Part shown: positions 55,644 to 64,000 of the stretch, piece by piece
How positions within the stretch are numbered: position 1 is the stretch's first letter
How the letters are laid out: each line of letters opens with the position of its first letter
From: Linnemannia schmuckeri
Lineage: Eukaryota > Mortierellomycota > Mortierellomycetes > Mortierellales > Mortierellaceae
Direction: 5' to 3'
Length of the DNA: 64,000 bases
NCBI GenBank assembly: GCA_029449235.1
Contig: JANATG010000002.1
Span: 2,604,001 to 2,668,000 of the forward strand
Position numbers and translations under genes: made by a program
The notes under the pieces: generated by a model
Seen by the model: the letters and a program-made list of their open reading frames with translations, nothing else
The model's database searches: none
What the model was told of the DNA's origin: nothing

Positions 55644-56095
55644 GGGTTGAGGTCGAGTATGTTGGATAAAAAAACGAGGCTTGACGACCTCGAGATTTCA
55701 AAACTTAGAAGTTGCCAGCTATTCACAAACGATGGGAAAAAGACGACGATAGAAGAGACATTGGCACTTCAATTGCCTTTGTGCTTTTCTTCAAGAGATG
55801 TAACGTTAACAACATTCATTTTGCACGCCCGGTACACCAAAGTCAACGCAATCATTTGGTTCTGCTGAACCATCCGCTAAGTCTGGCTCCTGAGGCTGCA
55901 TTTATACCCTGATCTGAAACTATGTTTAGATCAGTGCGGCAGTAATCAGTGTAACAATGCTCGCCCTCTCTTTTATTCACTTCATCGAGACGCTGTTGCC
56001 GTCTGGGTGGTCATATTAACGTTGACCTAGGGGACCCTATCGCTTGTTGTTGACTTCCATCGCTTCTCTGACTGGCGTTTATTTGTTGTGTGACG

Positions 56096-56280
<185 letters not shown>

Positions 56281-56568
56281 CAATGTAGCAAAGGCTACAT
56301 TCGTAGGCAGGGTTGGAGAGTAGCTGTAATACTTTCCACTGGCAGTAAATTTAAGGGAGAGAAGTCTGTAGAATACCATAGAAATACTTGTCTGCAAAAT
56401 GCGAAAACAGACAAAGAGCAAACAAGCACACTACAAATACTACATTAAAGTAGCCCAGGAACTCCACTACCGTCCAAGTCTAGGTTAAACGAAGGCACGA
56501 CTTCTACATATTTCATTTAAAAATTGGAATCTCTCAAGATTCCAAAACAGACAAAGAGATAACATCAG

Positions 56569-56725
56569 CTATTGTGCCTTTCAACCAAAATGAGTTAAAA
56601 ATTAACTCCTAATCCAGTTGTAGGTGGGGTTTGCATGGGTCTGGAACAAAAACGTACTCGTGAATAGCTGGCCAATTGGGGTTTAGCGGCCGAAATGAAA
56701 TATTTTATGGGAAAATGTGCAATAC
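56569..56725 (+). promoter_or_regulatory. Promoter-like module upstream of NLR copy 2
   Basis: Mirror of 28332-28488. In this orientation it reads the same way as 14801-14963, with GTGAATAGCTGGC and GGGTTTGCATGGGT, and points toward the NLR at 57623. Confidence 0.45.
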
Positions 56726-57622
56726 TATGAAATAATATTATGCAAAATGAAGAACACCTCTGTTTATTTGCCGAGGATGAGCAGGGAAAGAAAAAGGAAA
56801 ACATGGTCGCCCAAAGAGAAAGCAACAAAGACGCTTTTCACACTCACACACCATGAATTTTTTTAGTATCTCTCTCGTTTGCTATCTTTCATTCTCCTCC
56901 CATCCGATACCCTCCACTCGGCTCCTCCTTTCATAACTCCTCCCCTAGCTCACTCAATCAGACCCTTTCGTTCTTTGTACCACACTCACCCGCCAGGCTC
57001 TTCGCCACCTCACCTCACCTTGCCAGGAGTTAAAATCAGTCCCCAACCCTACTAAAAAACAAACAAACAAAAAAAAAAGAGACTCCACCAAAGCCGACTG
57101 AGGTAATATAGGCACTGAAAGGGCGCGTGTTACTAACAAGCTGTTTACCAGGTTCACAGAAAAATTTGAGCCCTCTGATAAACCCATCAATGTCCTGTCA
57201 CTTTCTTTGCTTGTAGTCAAGTACTCATTGCTCCCTTTCTCTCCCTTCACAAAAACAACAACCAAAGTAACAACAAAAACAACAAAAAAACACAAAAGCA
57301 AAAAGCAACCACTGTTTCTCTCACTCTGTCCCCACGCCAAGTAAGGTAGGTGCAACAGCCATGAGCTGCATTGACTATATCATTTTCTCCCTTTATTCTC
57401 CGCGGACAAACACTTACCGTCGATTGCATATGTGCATTAGATTCCTTCACGGCCCCGTCCCGTTCATAGTCCTTTTATTTCAAACCATTGGCACATATAC
57501 GTTACTTTTATCAAGGTAAAGAGCCTGCCATCCGGCTTTGTCTGCTTTATCAACAGTGACAACTAGAGAATAACCGATTCCGTTGTTATTGGTAATACTA
57601 CCGCAACCACAGGACACCCACC

Positions 57623-60600
57623 ATGTCCAGGACCTCGTTCTCAACCACTTCCGGTGCACCGCCTCAACCTGCCTCTCTGGACCATCTCAAAACTAGCTAC
57701 GACGACAATAACAAGTCCGTCTCTTCCCCGCGAATCCGCAAGCGAGACAAGTTCTTCGCCTTGTTCAGGCCGTCCATCTCGGAGCTCAAGGTCAAGAACG
57801 CTGGTAGCACCAACTCCAAGACCACTATCATAAATGTCCCAGCTCCCAGTACCGAATCTTCTGTCCATGACCTCTCGAATATCAGCACTCCAGACAGTGC
57901 CGACATTGGCGATGCGGACTCAATCACCGGCGTCAAGACCCCTTCCTCCAATGTTCCATCTCCGACTCTGCCGAACAAACCCTGCCTGGAAGTATTCCTA
58001 CACAATGTCAATGTACCTGCTGTGCGCAGCCCCTTGCCCAAGCTCGGTGCTCGTATCGAGACCACATCCCAGCTGGCCTTGTGCATCGGCTTGCTTGCCA
58101 AGAACTGCAACACTGTCGAGCAGCATGAGGATTCTTTGAAGAACACATCTTCCGACACTGCCGCCCAACTGGCCTGGGTCAAGGCCATGAGTCAAGATCC
58201 ACTCGAAAAGGATCGCGCCCTCTGGCTGGGAACTCGTATGGTCGATGAATTCGCCGCTGATGCCTCCAAGGATCCGGCCGAGATTGCCGAAATGGCCCTC
58301 ATTGGTCCTGTCCTGGACAAGGAGCACTTTCGCAGACTGCTGTCGTGTATCATCACTGCATTCGACCAATCTATCATTCTGGACGTCGATCTTCTCCAAG
58401 GCCTTGTGCAACTTGTCCAATCTGCACCTCCCGAGTCCCTTATTTCGGACGACTTGATCAAGATCTTCGGCCTTATCAGAATCCGCCTGCAAGGCACTCA
58501 CCAGCAGTCCTCGGTCCACCCGTACCACCTCACGCTGGCTGTCTCAAGGTTGCTCGATGTCATGGCAGACCACAAAGTCCAAGACCTGAACCGCGTGGAG
58601 GAGCATGAGCCATTGTCCGGAGTGTTGTCAAGTCTCAAAGGCAGCCCAGACCCTTACCTGATGTATCAGGCCTGCTATGCCTTCCAGGCGCTACAGTATG
58701 TCCCCAATAACGAGACTATGCTGCAAGGAATTCTCCGACACTCTACCGGGGTTGTGGACGGATTGATCAAGGTCATGGCAGTGATAAAGCTGGACCTGGG
58801 GACAGTTCTTGATGGACTCTGTCAGCTGCAGGAGGTTCTGGGCAGCGCCATCGAGGTTGCTGGCACAGTCTACGAAGGTGTGTGCTCGCTAATGGAGAGT
58901 GGTCAAAGTGTTTTAGAGGGTCTGAAGGAAGGATACGGGAAGGGTAAGAAGCGACCTTGGTATCCTGCCGTCCGTGCTGCATATGCACTGGCTCAAGCTG
59001 GGCAATTGCATGATCTCAATCGTCTGATCGTGGAGGCACCGTGTCGCCGTGATCCTCTGTTTCAATGGGGTGTCTGCCAGTTGCTGGGCGAAATCGCATC
59101 TGGCGAGATTTGGGAAATTGCCACCCGCCAACAGGTTGTTGAGCTCCTCGGAAAGCTGTACCTGAACGATGCAGAGTGGGGTCAGGATGAGAGCGTCAGG
59201 ACCTGGATGGTCAATATCATTAGCCAACTCGGCTCCACTAATGTTGAAGCTGTTCGAGTGAACGCTAAAGCCCTGCTTAAGGAACTCCAACAGGACCAAG
59301 GTGCTTCCACCAAGCTTCCCTATCCGCTGAGAGACCGACTGCCTCATCCCACGTCGTCACCAACACTTGCCAAAGTCCAGAGGATCCCCCCGCTCGAGTA
59401 TGATCTACATCAGCTCCAAGTTCTGCGGTTGAAGCAGAGCCACCAGAAAGTCTACATCCCACCTATGGCCAAACCCAGTCTGAAGGCCAAGGACGACGAC
59501 TTGTTCTCGCTGATGGAGAGGATGCAGGAGTTTCTGATTAGTGACCGACAGGTGATGCTGATTCTCGGTGACTCTGGTGCCGGGAAGTCGACATTCAATC
59601 GCCATCTCGAGCATTGTCTGTGGACCGAATACAAGCCAGGGAGCCCTATCCCGCTCCTCATCAACCTCCCTGCCATCGACCGGCCGGACCAGGACTTGGT
59701 CGCCAAGCAGCTAAAAATCCACAGCTTTTCCGACGACCAGATTCTAGAGATCAAGCTGCACCGCCAACTCATTCTCATCTGTGACGGATACGACGAGAGC
59801 CAGCAGTTGGTCAACCTTCACCGGACCAACATGCTGAACCAACCTGGGCAGTGGAACACCAAGATGGTCATCACCTGCCGCACTCAGTTTCTCGGTCCTG
59901 ACTACTACAACCATTTTGTGCCTCAGGGGGAAGGAGGTCACTATGACCGACCCGCCCTCAATATGTTCCAGGAGGCTGTCATTGCCCCCTTCTCCAAGGC
60001 TCAGATCGAGAACTATGTCGAGCAATATGTACCTCTAGGACCAAGGACCTGGCATACACAGGACTACATGGACAGGCTGATCGCCATTCCCAACCTTCTG
60101 GACCTGGTCAGGAACCCCTTCCTCTTGTCGTTGGCGTTGGAGGCACTGCCTGGCGTGACTGAAGGCAAGCAGGATCTATCAAAGATTAGCATCACACGAG
60201 TCCAGCTTTACGACACCTTTGTCACCCATTGGCTCGATGTCAACAAACGACGACTGCAGACGAACAACGCCTTGTCAGTGGACGATCGTGCCATGCTGAG
60301 CCAGCTAGCTAGCGAAGGCTTCATTTTCTGGGGTCTCGACTATGCGACAAGGCTGGCACAGGCGATCTTTGACAAACAGGACGGAAACCCCGTGGTGAAA
60401 TATTCCCCTATCAGGGACAAGAACACGTGGAAGACCGAGTTCCTTGGTTCGCAGACTAAGGCCCGACTGTTGCGGGAATCGTCTCCCTTAACGCGTACAG
60501 ACAACCAGTTCCGCTTTCTTCATCGTTCAATGCTGGAGTATTTCTTCTCACGAGCTATCTACAGTCCCGTCAAGATCGATGATGATAGTGATCTCGAAGA

Positions 60601-62953
60601 TGACGCCGGATCTCCCTGTTCTCCTTTCCTCGATGCGGATTCCTCTCTGTTCCGTCGCAACTTGCTCCCTGAGCCGTCGATTATCCAGTTTCTATGCGAC
60701 CGAGTCAAGTCGAACCCCGACTTTAAACAGCAGCTCCGCGCTGTGATCGAGCAGTCCAAGACTGATGCCGGCGCAGCCACTGGAGCGGCCAACGCGATCA
60801 CAATCCTGGTGCGAGCTGGTGTGTCCTTCAATGGTGCAGATCTCCGAGGCGTCAGGATCCCAGGAGCCGATCTTTCAGAGGGCCAGTTCGATTCTGCTCA
60901 ACTGCAAGAAGCCGACCTGACAGGCGCCAATCTGTCGAGGAGCTGGTTGCGACAGGCGGATTTGAGCAATGCGCAGCTCAGAGACGTGCAGTATGAAGAG
61001 CTACCGTACCTTGAGATGAGTAGTCGTGTGTATTCCTGCGCTTACTCACCCGATGGAACATTGCTTGCGGCGGGACTTTTCAAGGGCGATCTCGAAATTT
61101 ACAACACCAGCACTTGGACTATTGTTCTTCGGATCATAGACGTCAAGGATGTTCGGAGTATTGCATTCTCACCTAACAGTCAACAAATCGTATTCAGCGA
61201 TGACGACCGGAAAGTGCGGCTGTGGGACTGTGCTAGCGGTAAGGAGGTGCTAGTGATGGAAGGACACACTAGGGAAGTATACTCGGTAGAGTTTTCACCC
61301 TGTGGCAGACAGATTGCGTCAGCTAGTGAGGATGAGACGGTGCGGTTGTGGGATGCGCAGACTGGAGAGAGTCGCTTTGTGTTGAAGGGCCATACAGGCA
61401 TTGTCGCGAGTGTCAAGTTTTCCCCAGATGGTCGACATATCGTATCGGGAAGTTGGGATGGAACTATCCGGTTTTGGGATGTGGAAACAGGAGAGCCAGG
61501 ACGTATATTGAGCCCAGTGTTGGGGTTCGTTTTCTGTCTTGCCTATTCTCAGAATGGGCGATGGATTGCCTCTGGCCATGACAATGGTGTGCTGCAGCTT
61601 TGGAATGCGATCTCCGGAGAGCCAGGTCTAGCTCTTCGCGGCCATACCAAAGCCATTACTGGAGCTGCATTCTCTCTGAACGGCCAATGGATCGCTTCGT
61701 CCAGCGAGGACGGGAACGTGAGACTGTGGGATTCGTCGACAGGAACTCCTCTTTCCATCTTGACTGGACACAAATCGTACGTACGAGATGTTGCATTCTC
61801 TCCGGATGGTCTTCATCTTGCGTCAGGAGGCCACGACATGAAAGTGCGACTTTGGGACATGAGTGGAAGTGATCGGAGTGTCGTTGTACAAGAAGATCAA
61901 GTCGGCCACGTGAGGAAGGTGATATACTCTCCCGAAGGCCTATCTGTCTTCTATGACAATGGCAAGAGCGTCCGACAGTGCGATCCCATTATAGGAGTAG
62001 CTGGGCCGTTTGCCTTCGACATTCCGAAATGCGCCGGGATGAGTGCGATGAATGTTTCACCGGATGGTAGTCAGATCGCCATGAGCGCTAATGGCGGCTT
62101 TCTTCGATTGTGGGATCGTCGGACTGGCACAGGATCTGTTTTGGACGGGTACAAACACGGTGTCGTCAGGAACATTGTCTATTCGCCTTGTGGTCGTTGG
62201 CTTGTCACTACAGATTGGAGCGCGCCGGTTCTGTTGTGGGATCTTCATGACACAAAGCAAGGGCCTCATTCTCTGGCAGGCAATGATGGGACAGGCCACT
62301 CTCGTCCCCTTTGTGTGGCCTTCTCAACTTTAGGACACCAGGTTGCAATGGGCTTTTGGGATGGTCTTATTCGCCTCGTTAACCTTCCATCAAGAGATGC
62401 TGTAAAGTCTACCTTTTTGGATGCAGTACACCCTGTCTCGCTGGGTTATTCACCAAGCAATCAAGAACTCGCCATCGGGACCATTACCGGATCGATCTAT
62501 CTCTGGGACCTTGGTCAGCCGGACGTCAAGGGGGTCAGTGTGAAATTGGATGGAAATCAAGGCGAGATCCAATCCATCGCGTATTCACCCTGTGGCCAAT
62601 GGATTGCGTTTGGCGGAGGGGACAGGACGGTCCAACTCTGGCATAAACAACAGCAACAAGGAGGCGAGAAAGCGGGATGGTCGTGCGTCTCTACAATTCA
62701 TGGATTCTATGGAAGAATTGAAGAGATCGTCTGGAATCCGCATGTTCCAATGGAGTTCACCACGCATTGTAGGGATCAGTCTGTCCGAGTATGGAGGGTG
62801 TTGAGCAATGATGGGCGTATAGTCGTCAGGATGCATTGGGGCTCCAATCTCAGGTTGCTTTATGCCGAAGGTCTGGTACTTAAGGATGCAACTGGTCTGA
62901 GCCCGATGAATCGGAAGCTGCTGGTCCAACGCGGCGCTGTCGACAGGTCTTAG
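57623..62953 (+). CDS. NLR-like NACHT-pentapeptide-WD40 protein, copy 2
   Basis: Mirror copy of 22104-27434, with the same 1776-residue product (domains are described there). Both copies are open and share their upstream region at least to the MITE at 55387, so both could be expressed. Their 3' flanks differ beyond 63128 and 21929, about 175 bp after each stop. Confidence 0.92.
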   Translation: MSRTSFSTTSGAPPQPASLDHLKTSYDDNNKSVSSPRIRKRDKFFALFRPSISELKVKNAGSTNSKTTIINVPAPSTESSVHDLSNISTPDSADIGDADSITGVKTPSSNVPSPTLPNKPCLEVFLHNVNVPAVRSPLPKLGARIETTSQLALCIGLLAKNCNTVEQHEDSLKNTSSDTAAQLAWVKAMSQDPLEKDRALWLGTRMVDEFAADASKDPAEIAEMALIGPVLDKEHFRRLLSCIITAFDQSIILDVDLLQGLVQLVQSAPPESLISDDLIKIFGLIRIRLQGTHQQSSVHPYHLTLAVSRLLDVMADHKVQDLNRVEEHEPLSGVLSSLKGSPDPYLMYQACYAFQALQYVPNNETMLQGILRHSTGVVDGLIKVMAVIKLDLGTVLDGLCQLQEVLGSAIEVAGTVYEGVCSLMESGQSVLEGLKEGYGKGKKRPWYPAVRAAYALAQAGQLHDLNRLIVEAPCRRDPLFQWGVCQLLGEIASGEIWEIATRQQVVELLGKLYLNDAEWGQDESVRTWMVNIISQLGSTNVEAVRVNAKALLKELQQDQGASTKLPYPLRDRLPHPTSSPTLAKVQRIPPLEYDLHQLQVLRLKQSHQKVYIPPMAKPSLKAKDDDLFSLMERMQEFLISDRQVMLILGDSGAGKSTFNRHLEHCLWTEYKPGSPIPLLINLPAIDRPDQDLVAKQLKIHSFSDDQILEIKLHRQLILICDGYDESQQLVNLHRTNMLNQPGQWNTKMVITCRTQFLGPDYYNHFVPQGEGGHYDRPALNMFQEAVIAPFSKAQIENYVEQYVPLGPRTWHTQDYMDRLIAIPNLLDLVRNPFLLSLALEALPGVTEGKQDLSKISITRVQLYDTFVTHWLDVNKRRLQTNNALSVDDRAMLSQLASEGFIFWGLDYATRLAQAIFDKQDGNPVVKYSPIRDKNTWKTEFLGSQTKARLLRESSPLTRTDNQFRFLHRSMLEYFFSRAIYSPVKIDDDSDLEDDAGSPCSPFLDADSSLFRRNLLPEPSIIQFLCDRVKSNPDFKQQLRAVIEQSKTDAGAATGAANAITILVRAGVSFNGADLRGVRIPGADLSEGQFDSAQLQEADLTGANLSRSWLRQADLSNAQLRDVQYEELPYLEMSSRVYSCAYSPDGTLLAAGLFKGDLEIYNTSTWTIVLRIIDVKDVRSIAFSPNSQQIVFSDDDRKVRLWDCASGKEVLVMEGHTREVYSVEFSPCGRQIASASEDETVRLWDAQTGESRFVLKGHTGIVASVKFSPDGRHIVSGSWDGTIRFWDVETGEPGRILSPVLGFVFCLAYSQNGRWIASGHDNGVLQLWNAISGEPGLALRGHTKAITGAAFSLNGQWIASSSEDGNVRLWDSSTGTPLSILTGHKSYVRDVAFSPDGLHLASGGHDMKVRLWDMSGSDRSVVVQEDQVGHVRKVIYSPEGLSVFYDNGKSVRQCDPIIGVAGPFAFDIPKCAGMSAMNVSPDGSQIAMSANGGFLRLWDRRTGTGSVLDGYKHGVVRNIVYSPCGRWLVTTDWSAPVLLWDLHDTKQGPHSLAGNDGTGHSRPLCVAFSTLGHQVAMGFWDGLIRLVNLPSRDAVKSTFLDAVHPVSLGYSPSNQELAIGTITGSIYLWDLGQPDVKGVSVKLDGNQGEIQSIAYSPCGQWIAFGGGDRTVQLWHKQQQQGGEKAGWSCVSTIHGFYGRIEEIVWNPHVPMEFTTHCRDQSVRVWRVLSNDGRIVVRMHWGSNLRLLYAEGLVLKDATGLSPMNRKLLVQRGAVDRS

Positions 62954-63128
62954 GTATCTGAAGGAGATAGGCTGGCGGCTGCGGGGTAGTAGGTGGATTG
63001 TGGCTGCCAAGGGCTCAGTGAAAATAAATGCTTATCTCGAAAAGGATTTGCTCACAATATGGATGTAAACTGCTCAAGATCACTTCTCGGTCAACGTCTT
63101 TGTGTGGTCAGCTTGATCGTCGGTTTGA

Positions 63129-64000
63129 AAGATACGTTGACTGGTTAAAAGAATATGGAAGGGCCGATTGTGTTCAGATGCACACGCCTATGGGAACCCA
63201 TAAGGGAAATAATGACCCATATTTAATTCTAAAGATTACGTACCATGTTTTTTTGACCGGTCAAAGCTCGTGCCAAGGAGAGTAATCAAAAAAGTGATCA
63301 GTTACAATTTTATAACTGGCCTGCACCCCTAGTTCACACCAAGTAATTGTGCAGCTCAGCCTACGCGCCAAGAGGTGTTCATGCATTATAGGTTGAAGGG
63401 CGGACGGCGAAGGTATTTTTGCGATTAACGAATACATACTGTATCGGTATATGTATTTACAATTATAGAGGTTCACCTACTTTTGGTGAGAAATGATTGG
63501 CCTCTGAGAATTCTTACTCGTTCCCAGTTGCATTTCTCCCTATTGAGTGAGAAACGGAGAAATCACTACAATACTGGCCAAGTGTCACATCCTACATCTC
63601 CAGTCTCTTACCTTTTACTTTAACGTTGTACCTGGAATTCAGGGCTAAGAGGACCTCTCTCTATTTTTTCTATGCCCATGGTTTGCCCATGGCTCCATTC
63701 TTGTGTTCGTTCCTCATTCCATCTTCCATATCTACACATGTATATGCTTTCTTTCCCATGTTTTTTTTCGCTGCCTTTGCACCCTCTCTTATTTACATAA
63801 TGAGACTTTTACAATTGTCATCCTCTACCTATATCCTACACTATATTCTTCTATTTGATCATTCTCAAATAACAGTTTTCTCGCTCGCTCATCCATTTCC
63901 GTTTGTTTGGAATATGTTAACGTATATTTTTAAAAAACCTACGCGGACATAGTTATGGCTTTTCTTTTCCTCTCGCCCACCTGATCTCGGCAATAATTGA
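63129..64000. other. Unique sequence right of the duplication, no gene recognised
   Basis: This does not match the DNA left of 21929, so it is the true right flank of the block or a chimeric join. It is AT-rich. A 108-codon ORF (63626-63952) is hydrophobic and low-complexity with no known domain, so I do not call it. Confidence 0.5.

Noticed and set aside
63626..63952. 108-codon ORF at the right end
   Set aside because: Hydrophobic, low-complexity translation of T-rich DNA with no recognisable domain.

Overview
The window reads as nuclear DNA of an early-diverging filamentous fungus. A Mortierellomycotina (Mortierella-like) genome is the best guess. The reasons are short GT-AG introns of about 70-200 bp, F-box/LRR proteins, a NACHT-pentapeptide-WD40 protein, and a mix of DIRS-type and Ty3/Gypsy retrotransposons with many solo LTRs. 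The lineage is an inference from gene content; no marker gene fixes it.

Left part (1-15,404). A broken end of a DIRS-type retrotransposon (1-401) lies about 120 bp upstream of a complete four-exon PRMT5 arginine methyltransferase gene (519-2825). A hAT-like MITE (3464-3583) follows. Then comes a nest of mobile elements. A DIRS-type element (about 3688-14278) is split by a Ty3/Gypsy retrotransposon on the minus strand (4241-10535, 98-bp LTRs, target duplication TTCAG). That element is itself hit by four solo LTRs (4732-4934, 5822-6045, 6596-6804, 9302-9699). Each solo LTR has its own target-site duplication, and each removal leaves the reading frame open. A sixth LTR (14964-15404), of the same family as the one in gag, sits in the leader of a small F-box gene.

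Middle part (15,405-21,928). There are two F-box genes: a short truncated F-box/LRR ORF (15732-16142, +) and a large Ser/Thr-rich F-box/LRR protein (16856-20389, -). Intergenic DNA follows, with one possible solo LTR.

Right part (21,929-63,128). A 41.2-kb block is arranged as F-A-B-A'-A-B-A'-F', where a prime marks the reversed copy. F (about 7.5 kb) carries a NACHT-WD40 NLR-like gene and a long AAC microsatellite. A (about 4.2 kb) carries a secreted S41-family peptidase gene. B (about 4.3 kb) carries a cytosolic type-B carboxylesterase gene. The outer arms mirror each other about position 42528.5 with no length change at any point I checked. B lies in the same orientation both times, so the block is a palindrome except for the two B cassettes. 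A Tc1/mariner-like foldback MITE sits at every F/A and A'/A junction, and a second MITE ends exactly at every B/A' junction. The block holds two NLR genes, four S41 genes and two esterases. The outer copies are intact. The inner copies carry one-base indels, almost all in short same-base runs, which looks like unpolished long-read consensus. The block is therefore either a very recent MITE-mediated inverted amplification or, in part, an assembly product.

The last 870 bases (63,129-64,000) are unique DNA with no gene I can support. I saw no tRNA, rRNA or CRISPR array in the window.
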